From the NCBI GenBank assembly GCA_018665005.1, contig JABJEE010000021.1, forward strand, positions 1-18,486: DNA of 18,486 nt, given 5' to 3'. Positions 1 through 7,388 of this stretch are shown piece by piece. The position numbers and the translations under genes were made by a program. This DNA is from Flavobacteriales bacterium (lineage in GTDB: Bacteria > Bacteroidota > Bacteroidia > Flavobacteriales_D > Crocinitomicaceae). Each line of letters starts with the position of its first letter. The stretch's first letter is position 1. The notes below the pieces were generated by a model. It did not search any database, was not told where the DNA came from, and was given only the letters and a program-made list of their open reading frames with translations.

Positions 1-46
1 AATGTTATTTAGATTTATAACGCGCTGTTTTTATCCGAGTTGCCTC

Positions 47-54
47 CAAAAGTA
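47..54 (-). promoter_or_regulatory. Possible -7 promoter box reading off the left edge
   Basis: Read on the minus strand this is TACTTTTG, a full match to the Bacteroidota -7 consensus TAnnTTTG. No TTG lies 17-23 bases upstream, so the -33 half is not seen. No gene start lies between here and position 1, so any gene it drives would be outside the window and divergent from mdh. The 136 bases before mdh hold nothing else I can assign. Confidence 0.3.
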
Positions 55-136
55 AATTATTAATAGAGTAAATAAAACGAAATTGTATTAAATGTGTTAA
101 TTTCGTGGATATAACTGTAATTTAATTATAATATAA

Positions 137-1075
137 ATGAAAGTAACTGTAGTAGGTGCAGGAAACGTAGGCGCAACATGTGCCGATGTTTTAGCACAAA
201 GAGAAATCGCTAATGAAATCGTTTTACTTGACATTAAAGAGGGTTTTGCAGAGGGAAAAGCTTTAGATATTTGGCAGACTTCTCCTGTAAACTTATATGA
301 CTCAAGAACCATTGGGTCAACAAGTAATTATGAAATGACCAAAGACTCTGAAGTTGTAGTAATTACATCAGGACTTCCAAGAAAACCAGGAATGTCTAGA
401 GATGATTTAATTGCTACAAATGCCGGGATCGTAAAATCCGTAACTGAGAATATTGTAAAATACTCTCCAAATGCTAAAATCATTGTAGTTTCAAATCCAC
501 TCGATGTGATGACGTATTGCGCATATTTAAGTGCAAATTTTGATTCAAGTAAGGTGTTTGGTATGGCAGGTGTTTTAGACACGGCCAGATATAGAGCTTT
601 TTTAGCTTCAGAATTGAATGTTTCACCAAAAGACATTCAAGCGGTATTAATGGGAGGGCATGGAGATACCATGGTACCTCTTCCAAGATATACGACTGTC
701 GGAGGTATTCCAGTGACAGAGCTTATTGAAGAAGACAAATTGAATGAAATCATCGAGCGAACAAAGTTTGGTGGTGGCGAAATCGTAAAATTGCTAGGTA
801 CCTCAGCTTGGTATGCTCCTGGAGCTTCTGCTGCTCAAATGGTCGAAGCAATTGTAAGAGATCAAAAAAGAATATTTCCAGTTTGTGCTTGGCTTCAAGG
901 TGAATATAACTTAAATGATATTTATTTAGGTGTCCCTGTAGTTTTAGGTAAAAATGGAATTGAAAAAATAATCGAGCTTCAGTTAAACGACGCAGAAAAA
1001 GAGCTTTTGGCTGAATCAGTTGAGGCTGTTAGAAGTGTAATGGGTGTTCTAGATAATATGAACGCAAGCGTTTAA
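137..1075 (+). CDS. mdh: Malate dehydrogenase (LDH-like, NAD-dependent)
   Basis: Interconverts malate and oxaloacetate with NAD in the cytoplasm, a TCA-cycle step. The 312-residue length is normal for the LDH-like bacterial MDH group. Visible landmarks are the Rossmann glycine motif GAGNVG (residues 7-12), an acidic residue at the end of beta-2 (D32) that favours NAD over NADP, and the loop PRKPGMSRDDL with R82 and R88. R82 sits where lactate dehydrogenases carry Gln, so it marks malate rather than lactate use. Also visible are N120 in VVSNPLD, the D148/R151 pair in LDTARYR, and the catalytic H175 in GGHGDTMVPL. The ATG at 137 opens directly into the first beta-strand, so the start is well supported. 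It is a single gene followed by a strong terminator. No feature is missing or broken. Confidence 0.97.
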   Translation: MKVTVVGAGNVGATCADVLAQREIANEIVLLDIKEGFAEGKALDIWQTSPVNLYDSRTIGSTSNYEMTKDSEVVVITSGLPRKPGMSRDDLIATNAGIVKSVTENIVKYSPNAKIIVVSNPLDVMTYCAYLSANFDSSKVFGMAGVLDTARYRAFLASELNVSPKDIQAVLMGGHGDTMVPLPRYTTVGGIPVTELIEEDKLNEIIERTKFGGGEIVKLLGTSAWYAPGASAAQMVEAIVRDQKRIFPVCAWLQGEYNLNDIYLGVPVVLGKNGIEKIIELQLNDAEKELLAESVEAVRSVMGVLDNMNASV

Positions 1076-1095
1076 TCTCATAGTAATTAGAATCG

Positions 1096-1120
1096 AAGGC
1101 GTCCATTGGGCGCCTTTTTT
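1096..1120 (+). terminator. Intrinsic terminator of mdh
   Basis: AAGGCGTCC (1096-1104) pairs with GGGCGCCTT (1108-1116), giving a 9-bp stem with one G-U pair and a 3-base ATT loop. A run of T follows from 1115 to 1120. It lies 20 bases after the mdh stop. The opposite strand lacks a T run after the hairpin, so it is a clear terminator only in the mdh direction, although it sits just past the stop of the converging lipoprotein gene. Confidence 0.92.
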
Positions 1121-1122
1121 AT

Positions 1123-2511
1123 TTAATTCTGTTCTATTGCTCCAATATCAGGAGGATTGTTTCTGAAATTACCTAAGATATCCGTTGTAACCGATGTGGC
1201 AAAACCATTAGCATTTAAAATGGAGTTGGAAGAAAACCCGTAATCCATATCTGATATCGAATTGAATTGAGGGTCTATTGAATTGTCCAGATCGATTCTC
1301 CATATATTATTTTGATAAAAGGCATCGCTATATTCTTCTTCTGATTGAATGAAACAATTCTGAATATCTAAGTTGAGCTGACCCGGAAAATCAATAATGG
1401 TATCTAAAATGATTTCGGTTTCTAAATTTCCGCAAATAATGCTGTTATAAAGAACACCTTCAGAAATACTTGCAGTCTCATTCGGATCATTGAGATAATT
1501 TCTAATTCCTATGGCCGGAGATTGTGCTGAACCAAAACCTAAAAAATCACAATGATTGAAATTAAATCGGGAATCATTCAAAACCAATAATGAATGAAAT
1601 CCATTTCTACTCGAAATAACATTCTCACCTTTAACTGAAGCTCCATCATATAAAAACAGTCCATATCTTGCATGGTTGAATAGTTTCGTGTTTCTAATTG
1701 TAAGCGCATAGCTTAAAGGACCGACTCCACTAGAAAATACATGGATTCCTGCGGTTCCATTTTTTATGATTGCGTAGTCAATGATAGATGCTTTGGCTTG
1801 ATTGAAGTATATACCGTAGTATTGACCTGGAACGTCGTCATAAAGTGATTCAAGTCTGTCCCCTTGAAAAACCACTTCATTGTCTAGAAATCCATTGATG
1901 TTTAAACTCCCTTTGTTAATATATAATAGTGCGTTTTTATGCAAATGAACATTCGTGCCCGCCTCGATATTCAAAGATTGAGCGGAATCGACTAAGGCAT
2001 AGCCATATATAACATGGGGCTTTTCTGAAGTCCAAGAGCCTTGAACAGTGTCATTATAGTAGAAATAGGCATCTTGACCCCATACCGCCAACTTCACATA
2101 TTGGTCAAGCCCATTGGTCTTGAATCGAATGGAATCTTCGATGATCATGGGTGTGTTTTGGCTATTTATATCTAGGGTTACTTCGACAAACATAAATAAA
2201 CTATCATTACTTTCTAGTTCTATGCTTTCATGTGTAATATTGGATACTCCATCTAAATTGATTCTAAAAGGCGAATTTGTTCCTCCCATCAATTGAACCT
2301 CATCAATAATTATGGTTTTAGAATTGTTGTTATAGATTTTAAATTGTTCAGTAGTTGATCCGATAGTTGTAAAAACAGTATCGAAAACCAAAGTGTCTAA
2401 TGAAAATTCAAGATTGCCTGTGCTTGTAAAATTGTTTTTTTTACAGCCGCTACTGAACATAAGTGTTCCAAGTATAAACGTGATTAAGAAAAGAGAAACT
2501 TGTTTTCGCAT
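1123..2511 (-). CDS. Lipoprotein with predicted right-handed beta-helix
   Basis: I do not recognise a named gene. From the ATG at 2511 the protein has 462 residues and opens with a lipoprotein signal: MRK, then a hydrophobic stretch, then the lipobox SSGC with Cys23. The reading frame is open to a TTG at 2556, but that start would put 15 hydrophilic residues before the signal, so I prefer 2511. After about residue 180 come short strand-like repeats rich in N, G, I and V, such as the IDYAIIKNGTAGIHVFSSG segment. This is the usual look of parallel beta-helix (PbH1-like) repeats. The C-terminus ends in PDIGAIE, close to the D-x-GA-x-E ending common in Bacteroidota beta-helix surface proteins. 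It is probably anchored in the outer membrane and may bind or act on polysaccharide, but no catalytic residues can be named. It converges on mdh and diverges from the unit starting at 2633. Confidence 0.85.
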   Translation of the reverse strand: MRKQVSLFLITFILGTLMFSSGCKKNNFTSTGNLEFSLDTLVFDTVFTTIGSTTEQFKIYNNNSKTIIIDEVQLMGGTNSPFRINLDGVSNITHESIELESNDSLFMFVEVTLDINSQNTPMIIEDSIRFKTNGLDQYVKLAVWGQDAYFYYNDTVQGSWTSEKPHVIYGYALVDSAQSLNIEAGTNVHLHKNALLYINKGSLNINGFLDNEVVFQGDRLESLYDDVPGQYYGIYFNQAKASIIDYAIIKNGTAGIHVFSSGVGPLSYALTIRNTKLFNHARYGLFLYDGASVKGENVISSRNGFHSLLVLNDSRFNFNHCDFLGFGSAQSPAIGIRNYLNDPNETASISEGVLYNSIICGNLETEIILDTIIDFPGQLNLDIQNCFIQSEEEYSDAFYQNNIWRIDLDNSIDPQFNSISDMDYGFSSNSILNANGFATSVTTDILGNFRNNPPDIGAIEQN

Positions 2512-2632
2512 AGGCAAATAACGATATTTCCTTTGGAATATTTGTTTTAAACTCAATTTTTGATGAATTTAAACCAAATTAATGAACCAATCTAAATGAT
2601 GGTTGTATCAGGTCTTAGATAACATTACGATT

Positions 2633-3781
2633 ATGAAGTTTATTTTATTTTTTGTTGTATTATTTTTTGCAATAGATGGCTTTGGTCAGCCGCCTGAGAA
2701 TTCAACTTTTAACTCCACGAATTCCAATCAAGAAATTCAACTTGAGGAGGAAATCAAAACCTATGGTAATTATATGGATAGTGTTGCTCCTGTTTCAAAG
2801 AAACAAGAATCGCGCGAGTTTAATAAAGATAAGGTTCCAAAAAGGAATCAAGAAAACCTAAGTCCTTCCAGTTCTTTCAAGGTGCAATCATCGCAGGTTT
2901 TGGAGTTGGAATCAAATAAGGTGAAATACCAAATTTCTAGTCGTTCTCCTTCTGTGGAAAGTCAGAAAGTTATGGATTCAGAAGTTGAGCAATTGCGAAA
3001 CATTGATGATGAATCCTTTGAATACCATTTGTATAATTATGTTTCTGGGAATTACGATGTTACAAGACAAGAGTCACTTTACCGTGCAGAGGCCATTGAT
3101 GGAAACAATCAGGAAGTACAGCGATTAATCGTGGCAAACTCAATCGCAACAGGGGATGACAACGCTACCAGAAAAGGACTAGTTAAATTGGTAAATAATG
3201 GTACGCTTAGTAAAGAAACAATCTCCTATACAGATGATGTACTGGAGTCTGCCAAGGGCAATGAGATTTTAATCACTCATGGCACTAATGATTCTTATGG
3301 AACTATTTATAACCAATTGATTCAAGGTCCTGTATTTAATTCAATATGTATTGTTTCTCTCGATTTATTGAAGAGCTCTTCATATCGAGAATTAATAAAA
3401 GGAAAAGGAGTAAAGGTGCCGAATAGAGAAGTTGTAGATATTCAGTTCTTTATTGAAATGTGTAATCTGAATAGCAACAAAGGGATCTCCATCTCCATGA
3501 CTTTTCCATTAGAATATTTGAAACCAATGGCTTCACAGCTTGTCCCGTATGGTTTGGTTTTGAGAACGGGTAAACAAAAGCCCTTATGTGCAAGTGATTT
3601 AGATGATTTATGGAACAAGGATTTTAATAAAAAGAATTTGAATGAATATACATCTCCGGAAAGTAGAAATTATGCCAAGAATTATAGACCAACCAAAGTG
3701 ATTCTCAAAAAATTTCATGATTCCAATAAGAGCAATGATTACATGAACAGTAGCGAGAAAAAACGTAAAAAGGGAAATTAG
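2633..3781 (+). CDS. Secreted protein of unknown function, first gene of the ECF sigma unit
   Basis: No family is recognised. The chosen ATG at 2633 gives 382 residues and begins with a clean signal peptide (MKFILFFVVLFFAIDGFGQ, cleavage likely after residue 19). A TTG ten codons upstream is also in frame but would precede the signal with polar residues. Residues 20-120 are low-complexity, rich in S, N, E, Q and K, and probably disordered. A more ordered part runs from about residue 125 to 330. It contains ILITHGTNDSYGTIYNQL, which recalls the G-x-N-D-T-(Y/F) segment seen in some large Bacteroidota membrane proteins (DUF2723 type); this is a weak resemblance. The C-terminus is strongly basic (KKRKKGN). 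It ends 15 bases before the sigma factor start, so it is probably co-transcribed with that factor. It may be a sensor, partner or target of the ECF system; this is inferred from position only. Confidence 0.75.
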   Translation: MKFILFFVVLFFAIDGFGQPPENSTFNSTNSNQEIQLEEEIKTYGNYMDSVAPVSKKQESREFNKDKVPKRNQENLSPSSSFKVQSSQVLELESNKVKYQISSRSPSVESQKVMDSEVEQLRNIDDESFEYHLYNYVSGNYDVTRQESLYRAEAIDGNNQEVQRLIVANSIATGDDNATRKGLVKLVNNGTLSKETISYTDDVLESAKGNEILITHGTNDSYGTIYNQLIQGPVFNSICIVSLDLLKSSSYRELIKGKGVKVPNREVVDIQFFIEMCNLNSNKGISISMTFPLEYLKPMASQLVPYGLVLRTGKQKPLCASDLDDLWNKDFNKKNLNEYTSPESRNYAKNYRPTKVILKKFHDSNKSNDYMNSSEKKRKKGN

Positions 3782-3796
3782 ATAAGGTTCATTAGA

Positions 3797-4384
3797 ATGA
3801 GAATTTTTCAAAAGCAAGTGAAGCAGCTTTCAGATGAAGAGCTGATGAAAATGCTGTCCAAGGGAAACCAAAGGGCTTTTGATGAAATCTATATAAGATA
3901 TTCGGAAATTTTATTTGGGTATTTCATGAAAATGCTTGCCAGGGACAAAGAAAAATGCGAAGACATGGTTCATGATCTTTTTGCGAAGATTATCCGAAAG
4001 CCAGATTACTTTGATGTAAACAGGTCGTTTAGAACCTGGGTTTTTTCAGTCGCATGTAATATGTGCAAAAATGAATACAAAAGAATGTCTGTTCGTAAGC
4101 ATGTGTCAAATGATTTTGAACCGACAAAGTCCATTCAATCTGACTCCGACACTCTAAAGAAAGTGCACGAGAGCACTTTTAGTGATTCATTTTATGAAGC
4201 GCTCAATTCTCTTGATGAGAAACACAAAAGTGTATTTGCATTGAGACATTTTGAAGGTTTTTCAATGAAGGAAATTGCTGAAACCTTGCAAATTAATGAG
4301 GGCACTGTAAAGTCAAGATTGTTTTATGCGACGAAAACATTGGCCAGTGAGTTGAAAGAATATAATCCGATATATAATCAATAA
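3797..4384 (+). CDS. ECF-type RNA polymerase sigma factor
   Basis: A 195-residue sigma-70 family protein of the extracytoplasmic-function group, with only regions 2 and 4. Region 2 spans about residues 25-95 (AFDEIYIRYSEILFGYFMKML, then CEDMVHDLFAKII, then the RTWVFSVACNMCKNEYKR segment of region 2.3/2.4). Region 4 spans about residues 130-190 (LNSLDEKHKSVFALRHFEG, followed by the helix-turn-helix MKEIAETLQINEGTVKSRL). Length and order are normal for ECF factors. It would direct RNA polymerase to a small regulon in response to an envelope signal. The next gene begins 2 bases after its stop and encodes a single-pass membrane protein, which is the usual place for the cognate anti-sigma factor. 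The regulon cannot be read from this window, and I found no confident autoregulated promoter upstream of the unit. Confidence 0.93.
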   Translation: MRIFQKQVKQLSDEELMKMLSKGNQRAFDEIYIRYSEILFGYFMKMLARDKEKCEDMVHDLFAKIIRKPDYFDVNRSFRTWVFSVACNMCKNEYKRMSVRKHVSNDFEPTKSIQSDSDTLKKVHESTFSDSFYEALNSLDEKHKSVFALRHFEGFSMKEIAETLQINEGTVKSRLFYATKTLASELKEYNPIYNQ

Positions 4385-4386
4385 TT

Positions 4387-5154
4387 ATGGAAGAGAAATA
4401 CGTACAAATATTTAGTAAATCAAGCTTTCACGAGCTTACGGATGATGAAAAAAACTTCATTTCAGAGCTGTGTTCAAATGAAGATGAGTTTGAAAGTGTA
4501 AAGCATTTGTATTCTGGTATGGAAACCCTAAGCGATGAAACTATTCGGTTAAATTCAGCTTCGGTTAAAAGGCAATTGGATCAGGAATTTAAAGAAATAC
4601 ATGCCAGTGAAGGAGGGTTTCGCTTATTAAGTTTTCTATTTCCGCCAATCAAACCCTTGTATGCCAAACCGGGTTTGCAAATTGCTTTTCTTTTGGTCTT
4701 TATATTTACACTCTATTATTCGGTGAACAATATGTCTATTGACAATCAACCGAAGCAGCTTTATTCTCAAAATGAAATTGAAAAAAAGGAAAGCCCTAAA
4801 GAAGTGAAATCGCTTTCTAAAGATAAGGCAGAAATAGATTTGAAAACGACAAATGAAGAGTCTTTAATGGGATCAAATGAGAGCTCAGAGCTAGTTGAAG
4901 ACAACCTTAATGAAAGCATTTCGATAGACACAGAAACGAGGTTAAATGGTGCGATGATGGCTGAAATGATTTCTGATGTTGAAGAAGATTCTTTTTCTGA
5001 TGACATGACGCTGTTTGCACCTACATCTGCACCTACAACAGCAGGAATAGCTATTGCAGGTTTTGACCGTCCTGATGATAATGAGGCTAAATTTATTATT
5101 GAACCCATTGGTGAAGACCTGGGGCTTTTAGAAGACTTGTTTGTTACTTTTTAA
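4387..5154 (+). CDS. Single-pass membrane protein, probable anti-sigma factor
   Basis: A 255-residue protein starting 2 bases after the sigma gene. Residues 1-95 are a charged cytoplasmic domain, residues 97-113 (LQIAFLLVFIFTLYYSV) form one membrane segment, and residues 115-255 are an acidic, serine-rich periplasmic part. This layout and position fit an anti-sigma factor that holds the upstream ECF sigma. The zinc-binding H-x3-C-x2-C motif of ZAS anti-sigmas is absent, so it would be a non-zinc type. The assignment rests on topology and context, not on a recognised domain. Near the C-terminus a short tandem repeat encodes APTSAPTT (residues 211-218). The last 11 bases overlap the converging methyltransferase gene. 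Confidence 0.7.
   Translation: MEEKYVQIFSKSSFHELTDDEKNFISELCSNEDEFESVKHLYSGMETLSDETIRLNSASVKRQLDQEFKEIHASEGGFRLLSFLFPPIKPLYAKPGLQIAFLLVFIFTLYYSVNNMSIDNQPKQLYSQNEIEKKESPKEVKSLSKDKAEIDLKTTNEESLMGSNESSELVEDNLNESISIDTETRLNGAMMAEMISDVEEDSFSDDMTLFAPTSAPTTAGIAIAGFDRPDDNEAKFIIEPIGEDLGLLEDLFVTF
5017..5040 (+). repeat. Two-copy 12-bp tandem repeat inside the anti-sigma gene
   Basis: GCACCTACATCT (5017-5028) is followed at once by GCACCTACAACA (5029-5040), with 10 of 12 bases identical. The unit is in frame and encodes APTS then APTT in the periplasmic tail. It looks like a small slippage duplication in a linker and probably has little functional weight. Confidence 0.6.
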
Positions 5155-5908
5155 GCTTTAACATAAAATGCTCTTTTTCTTGTTGGTTGCGTCTCACAAG
5201 TATACCCATTCTAAAAAAATCCATACTTAAATGGTACTTCTTTTCTTTTGCTAGTTCATTCCAAGCGTTAAGCATAGAACTACTCCAACGAATATCATCC
5301 AAGACAATAATTGTATCATTGTGAGTGTGTTTTTTCAACAGATGCAAATAATACTTCAGTGCCTCTCCGTCGTGATGTCCATCGATGAAAATAAGATCAA
5401 AGACTTCCTGATTTAAACTTTTAATGTGATCGTAAAAAGTTTTATTTACAAGCTCTATGTTATCTTTCTTTAGATTTTGAGTGGATAAATCATACGTTTC
5501 GGGGCACCCTTCTATAGATACGATTTTGGAATCCGTATGACCCAAATGAAGATGTAAAGTACCCACTCCAATGGAAGTCCCTAATTCTAATACAAGTTTG
5601 GGTTTAAAGTAGTTGCTTAAACGATACAGTAGAAGAGCATTTTTACCAAATGACGAGCTGGTTTTGAAAATCTGACTTACGGTTCGTTTGCCTTTCAGTT
5701 TTTTAGACTTTGCACCATAATCTTTAACTTGAATCTCTTGAGGGTTCGTTTTGGTTAAGGATATAAACTTCTCAATTTCATGTTGGTGTTCTTTTTCAAT
5801 TTGAATATTCGTGCTTTCCTGCATGAATTTATATACAAATGGTGAATGAATTCCATGTAAATATTTTGCATTCAAGCGATATTTGATATATTCGAAGACG
5901 ATATTCAT
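5144..5908 (-). CDS. Class I SAM-dependent methyltransferase
   Basis: A 254-residue Rossmann-fold methyltransferase of unknown substrate. The N-terminus MNIVFEYIKYRLNAKYLHGIHSPFVY carries the HGIHSPFVY segment typical of a group of Bacteroidota O-methyltransferase-like proteins, which supports the start at 5908. SAM-binding motif I is LELGTSIGVGT (about residues 107-117), an acidic residue after strand 2 is in SIEGCPE (E133), and FIDGHHDGE (residues 174-182) and VLDDIRWS (202-209) resemble the metal/SAM loops of the catechol-O-methyltransferase-like fold. No membrane segment is present, so it should be cytoplasmic. Its start lies 14 bases from the divergent DUF4301 gene and its end overlaps the probable anti-sigma gene by 11 bp. 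The function of this group is not established. Confidence 0.85.
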   Translation of the reverse strand: MNIVFEYIKYRLNAKYLHGIHSPFVYKFMQESTNIQIEKEHQHEIEKFISLTKTNPQEIQVKDYGAKSKKLKGKRTVSQIFKTSSSFGKNALLLYRLSNYFKPKLVLELGTSIGVGTLHLHLGHTDSKIVSIEGCPETYDLSTQNLKKDNIELVNKTFYDHIKSLNQEVFDLIFIDGHHDGEALKYYLHLLKKHTHNDTIIVLDDIRWSSSMLNAWNELAKEKKYHLSMDFFRMGILVRRNQQEKEHFMLKLKK

Positions 5909-5922
5909 ATTTTAAATATTTT

Positions 5923-7335
5923 ATGCCAACTGCTGATCTAAATCATCAAATTGATTCTCAAAAAAATCAGATTCAATCAGGAAGCCCAAAAATAGAAATA
6001 ATTGCCCCATGTATTTTACATGATGGTATAATTGCTATTGGTGCCCAGGAGAAAGTGAATTTGATTGAGTTATTTGACAGTAAGGAAAAAGAGCTTATGT
6101 TTTTTATCCCTGCGTCAGGTTCTGGTTCTCGAATGTTTGATTTTTTAACTTCTTCTGTATCAGATGAAATATTCGAAAAAGACATTAAAGTTTTAAATTT
6201 TCTAAATGAATTAGAACATTTTGCTTTTTATGATGATCAGATATCGGAAGCACATTCCCACTGGAAAAATGGTGATTTGAGCTCAAGAAAATTAGTGAAT
6301 TTAATTATTGCTGCAGAGGGGAAGGGTTTTTCGAAATCACCAAAGGGCCTGATTCCATTCCATCAAGTTGATGGGAAGACATTAAATGGTTTTCAGGAAC
6401 ACATCGTTCAAGGCCTCATGCTTGGAACTGACAATGTACAGTATCACTTTACAATACAGGAATCATTTATGGATGATTTTTTATCATCATTAGATGAATT
6501 AAAGAAATCTTACAATCAAGATTATCGCGTTGATTTTTCCTTTCAAAATTCTTTAACTGATTCATTTACGTTTGATGATGCATTAAAACCGGTCCAATTA
6601 AAGAATGGTCAATTTTTAAAACGACCAGCTGGACATGGAGCTCTTATTGAAAATTTAAATGATTTAGAGCAACAAATTGTATTGATAAAAAACATAGACA
6701 ACATACAACACCCAGACTCTTCACAAAGCTCTATTGAAGTATGGAAAACACTTTGTGGTTTATTAATGAAGGTGAAATCGGAATTGCATAGTCTTTACAA
6801 TGATCCTTCATTAGAAGGATTGTTAGACTTTAATACAGAATATCAATTGTATACATCCGTTCAGCTTAATATAAATGATGATTCAGAAAGCATACGTAAT
6901 CTCATTAATCGTCCATTAAGAATTTGTGGAATGGTTCAAAATGAAGGTAAAGCTGGAGGGGGACCTTTTTTTGTGAAAGACAAGGAGGGAAGTATTACCA
7001 AACAGATTATCGAAGCGGTACAAATTTCAAAAGAAGATACGCAGCAAAACATATTGACGGAAAGCACGCATTTTAACCCTGTCATGATGGTCTTAGATCT
7101 TTGCGATTTTGACGGCAACAAGCATGATCTGAAGCAATACCGAAATGATGACTGTTATTTTGTCGTAAATAAAATGTACGAGGGTGCGGAGATTTCATTT
7201 CTAGAACTTCCAGGGTTGTGGAATGGGGCCATGTATAATTGGAACACACTTTTTGTAGAAGTCCCTATTGAAACTTTTACTCCAGTAAAAACGGTTTTAG
7301 ATCTATTGGATTCAAAACATCAACCTATAAATTAG
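5923..7335 (+). CDS. DUF4301 family protein, nucleotidyltransferase-like
   Basis: A 470-residue cytoplasmic protein that I place in DUF4301, a Bacteroidota family without a settled function. The recognisable parts are KIEIIAPCILHDGI near residues 23-35, then PASGSGSRMF (63-72), which resembles the glycine/Arg nucleotide-binding signature at the N-terminus of sugar nucleotidyltransferases. Further on are FLKRPAGHGALIENL in the middle and NEGKAGGGPFFVKDKEG in the last third. The length is near what I expect for the family. By fold resemblance it could transfer a nucleotide to a phosphorylated compound; this is inference. The ATG at 5923 is the first in frame after the divergent start and leaves about 23 residues before the conserved part. 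The promoter must overlap the neighbouring methyltransferase gene. Confidence 0.82.
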   Translation: MPTADLNHQIDSQKNQIQSGSPKIEIIAPCILHDGIIAIGAQEKVNLIELFDSKEKELMFFIPASGSGSRMFDFLTSSVSDEIFEKDIKVLNFLNELEHFAFYDDQISEAHSHWKNGDLSSRKLVNLIIAAEGKGFSKSPKGLIPFHQVDGKTLNGFQEHIVQGLMLGTDNVQYHFTIQESFMDDFLSSLDELKKSYNQDYRVDFSFQNSLTDSFTFDDALKPVQLKNGQFLKRPAGHGALIENLNDLEQQIVLIKNIDNIQHPDSSQSSIEVWKTLCGLLMKVKSELHSLYNDPSLEGLLDFNTEYQLYTSVQLNINDDSESIRNLINRPLRICGMVQNEGKAGGGPFFVKDKEGSITKQIIEAVQISKEDTQQNILTESTHFNPVMMVLDLCDFDGNKHDLKQYRNDDCYFVVNKMYEGAEISFLELPGLWNGAMYNWNTLFVEVPIETFTPVKTVLDLLDSKHQPIN

Positions 7336-7354
7336 ATTTTTTAACTTAAATGTG

Positions 7355-7383
7355 ATTGGATTGTTGATTTACTATTAATTTTG
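7355..7383 (+). promoter_or_regulatory. Bacteroidota-type promoter of nfu
   Basis: TTG at 7356-7358 is the -33 element. After a 17-base spacer comes TAATTTTG at 7376-7383, a full match to the -7 consensus TAnnTTTG. The nfu ATG follows only 5 bases later, so transcription should begin at or within a few bases of the start codon, giving an almost leaderless mRNA. Confidence 0.7.
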
Positions 7384-7388
7384 TACCA

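Noticed and set aside
98..105. TAATTTCG upstream of mdh as a -7 promoter box
   Set aside because: One mismatch to TAnnTTTG, and the only nearby TTG (83-85) is just 12 bases away, too close for a -33 element. Not strong enough to list.
328..636. Minus-strand open frames inside mdh (also 97-312 and 480-686)
   Set aside because: They lie opposite a clear enzyme gene, show no domain or signal features, and have compositions expected of antisense shadows.
5859..5885. ATATTTTG (5861-5868) and GATATTTG (5878-5885) as promoter boxes for DUF4301
   Set aside because: Each departs from TAnnTTTG at the first one or two bases, and no TTG lies 17-23 bases upstream, so I could not support either.
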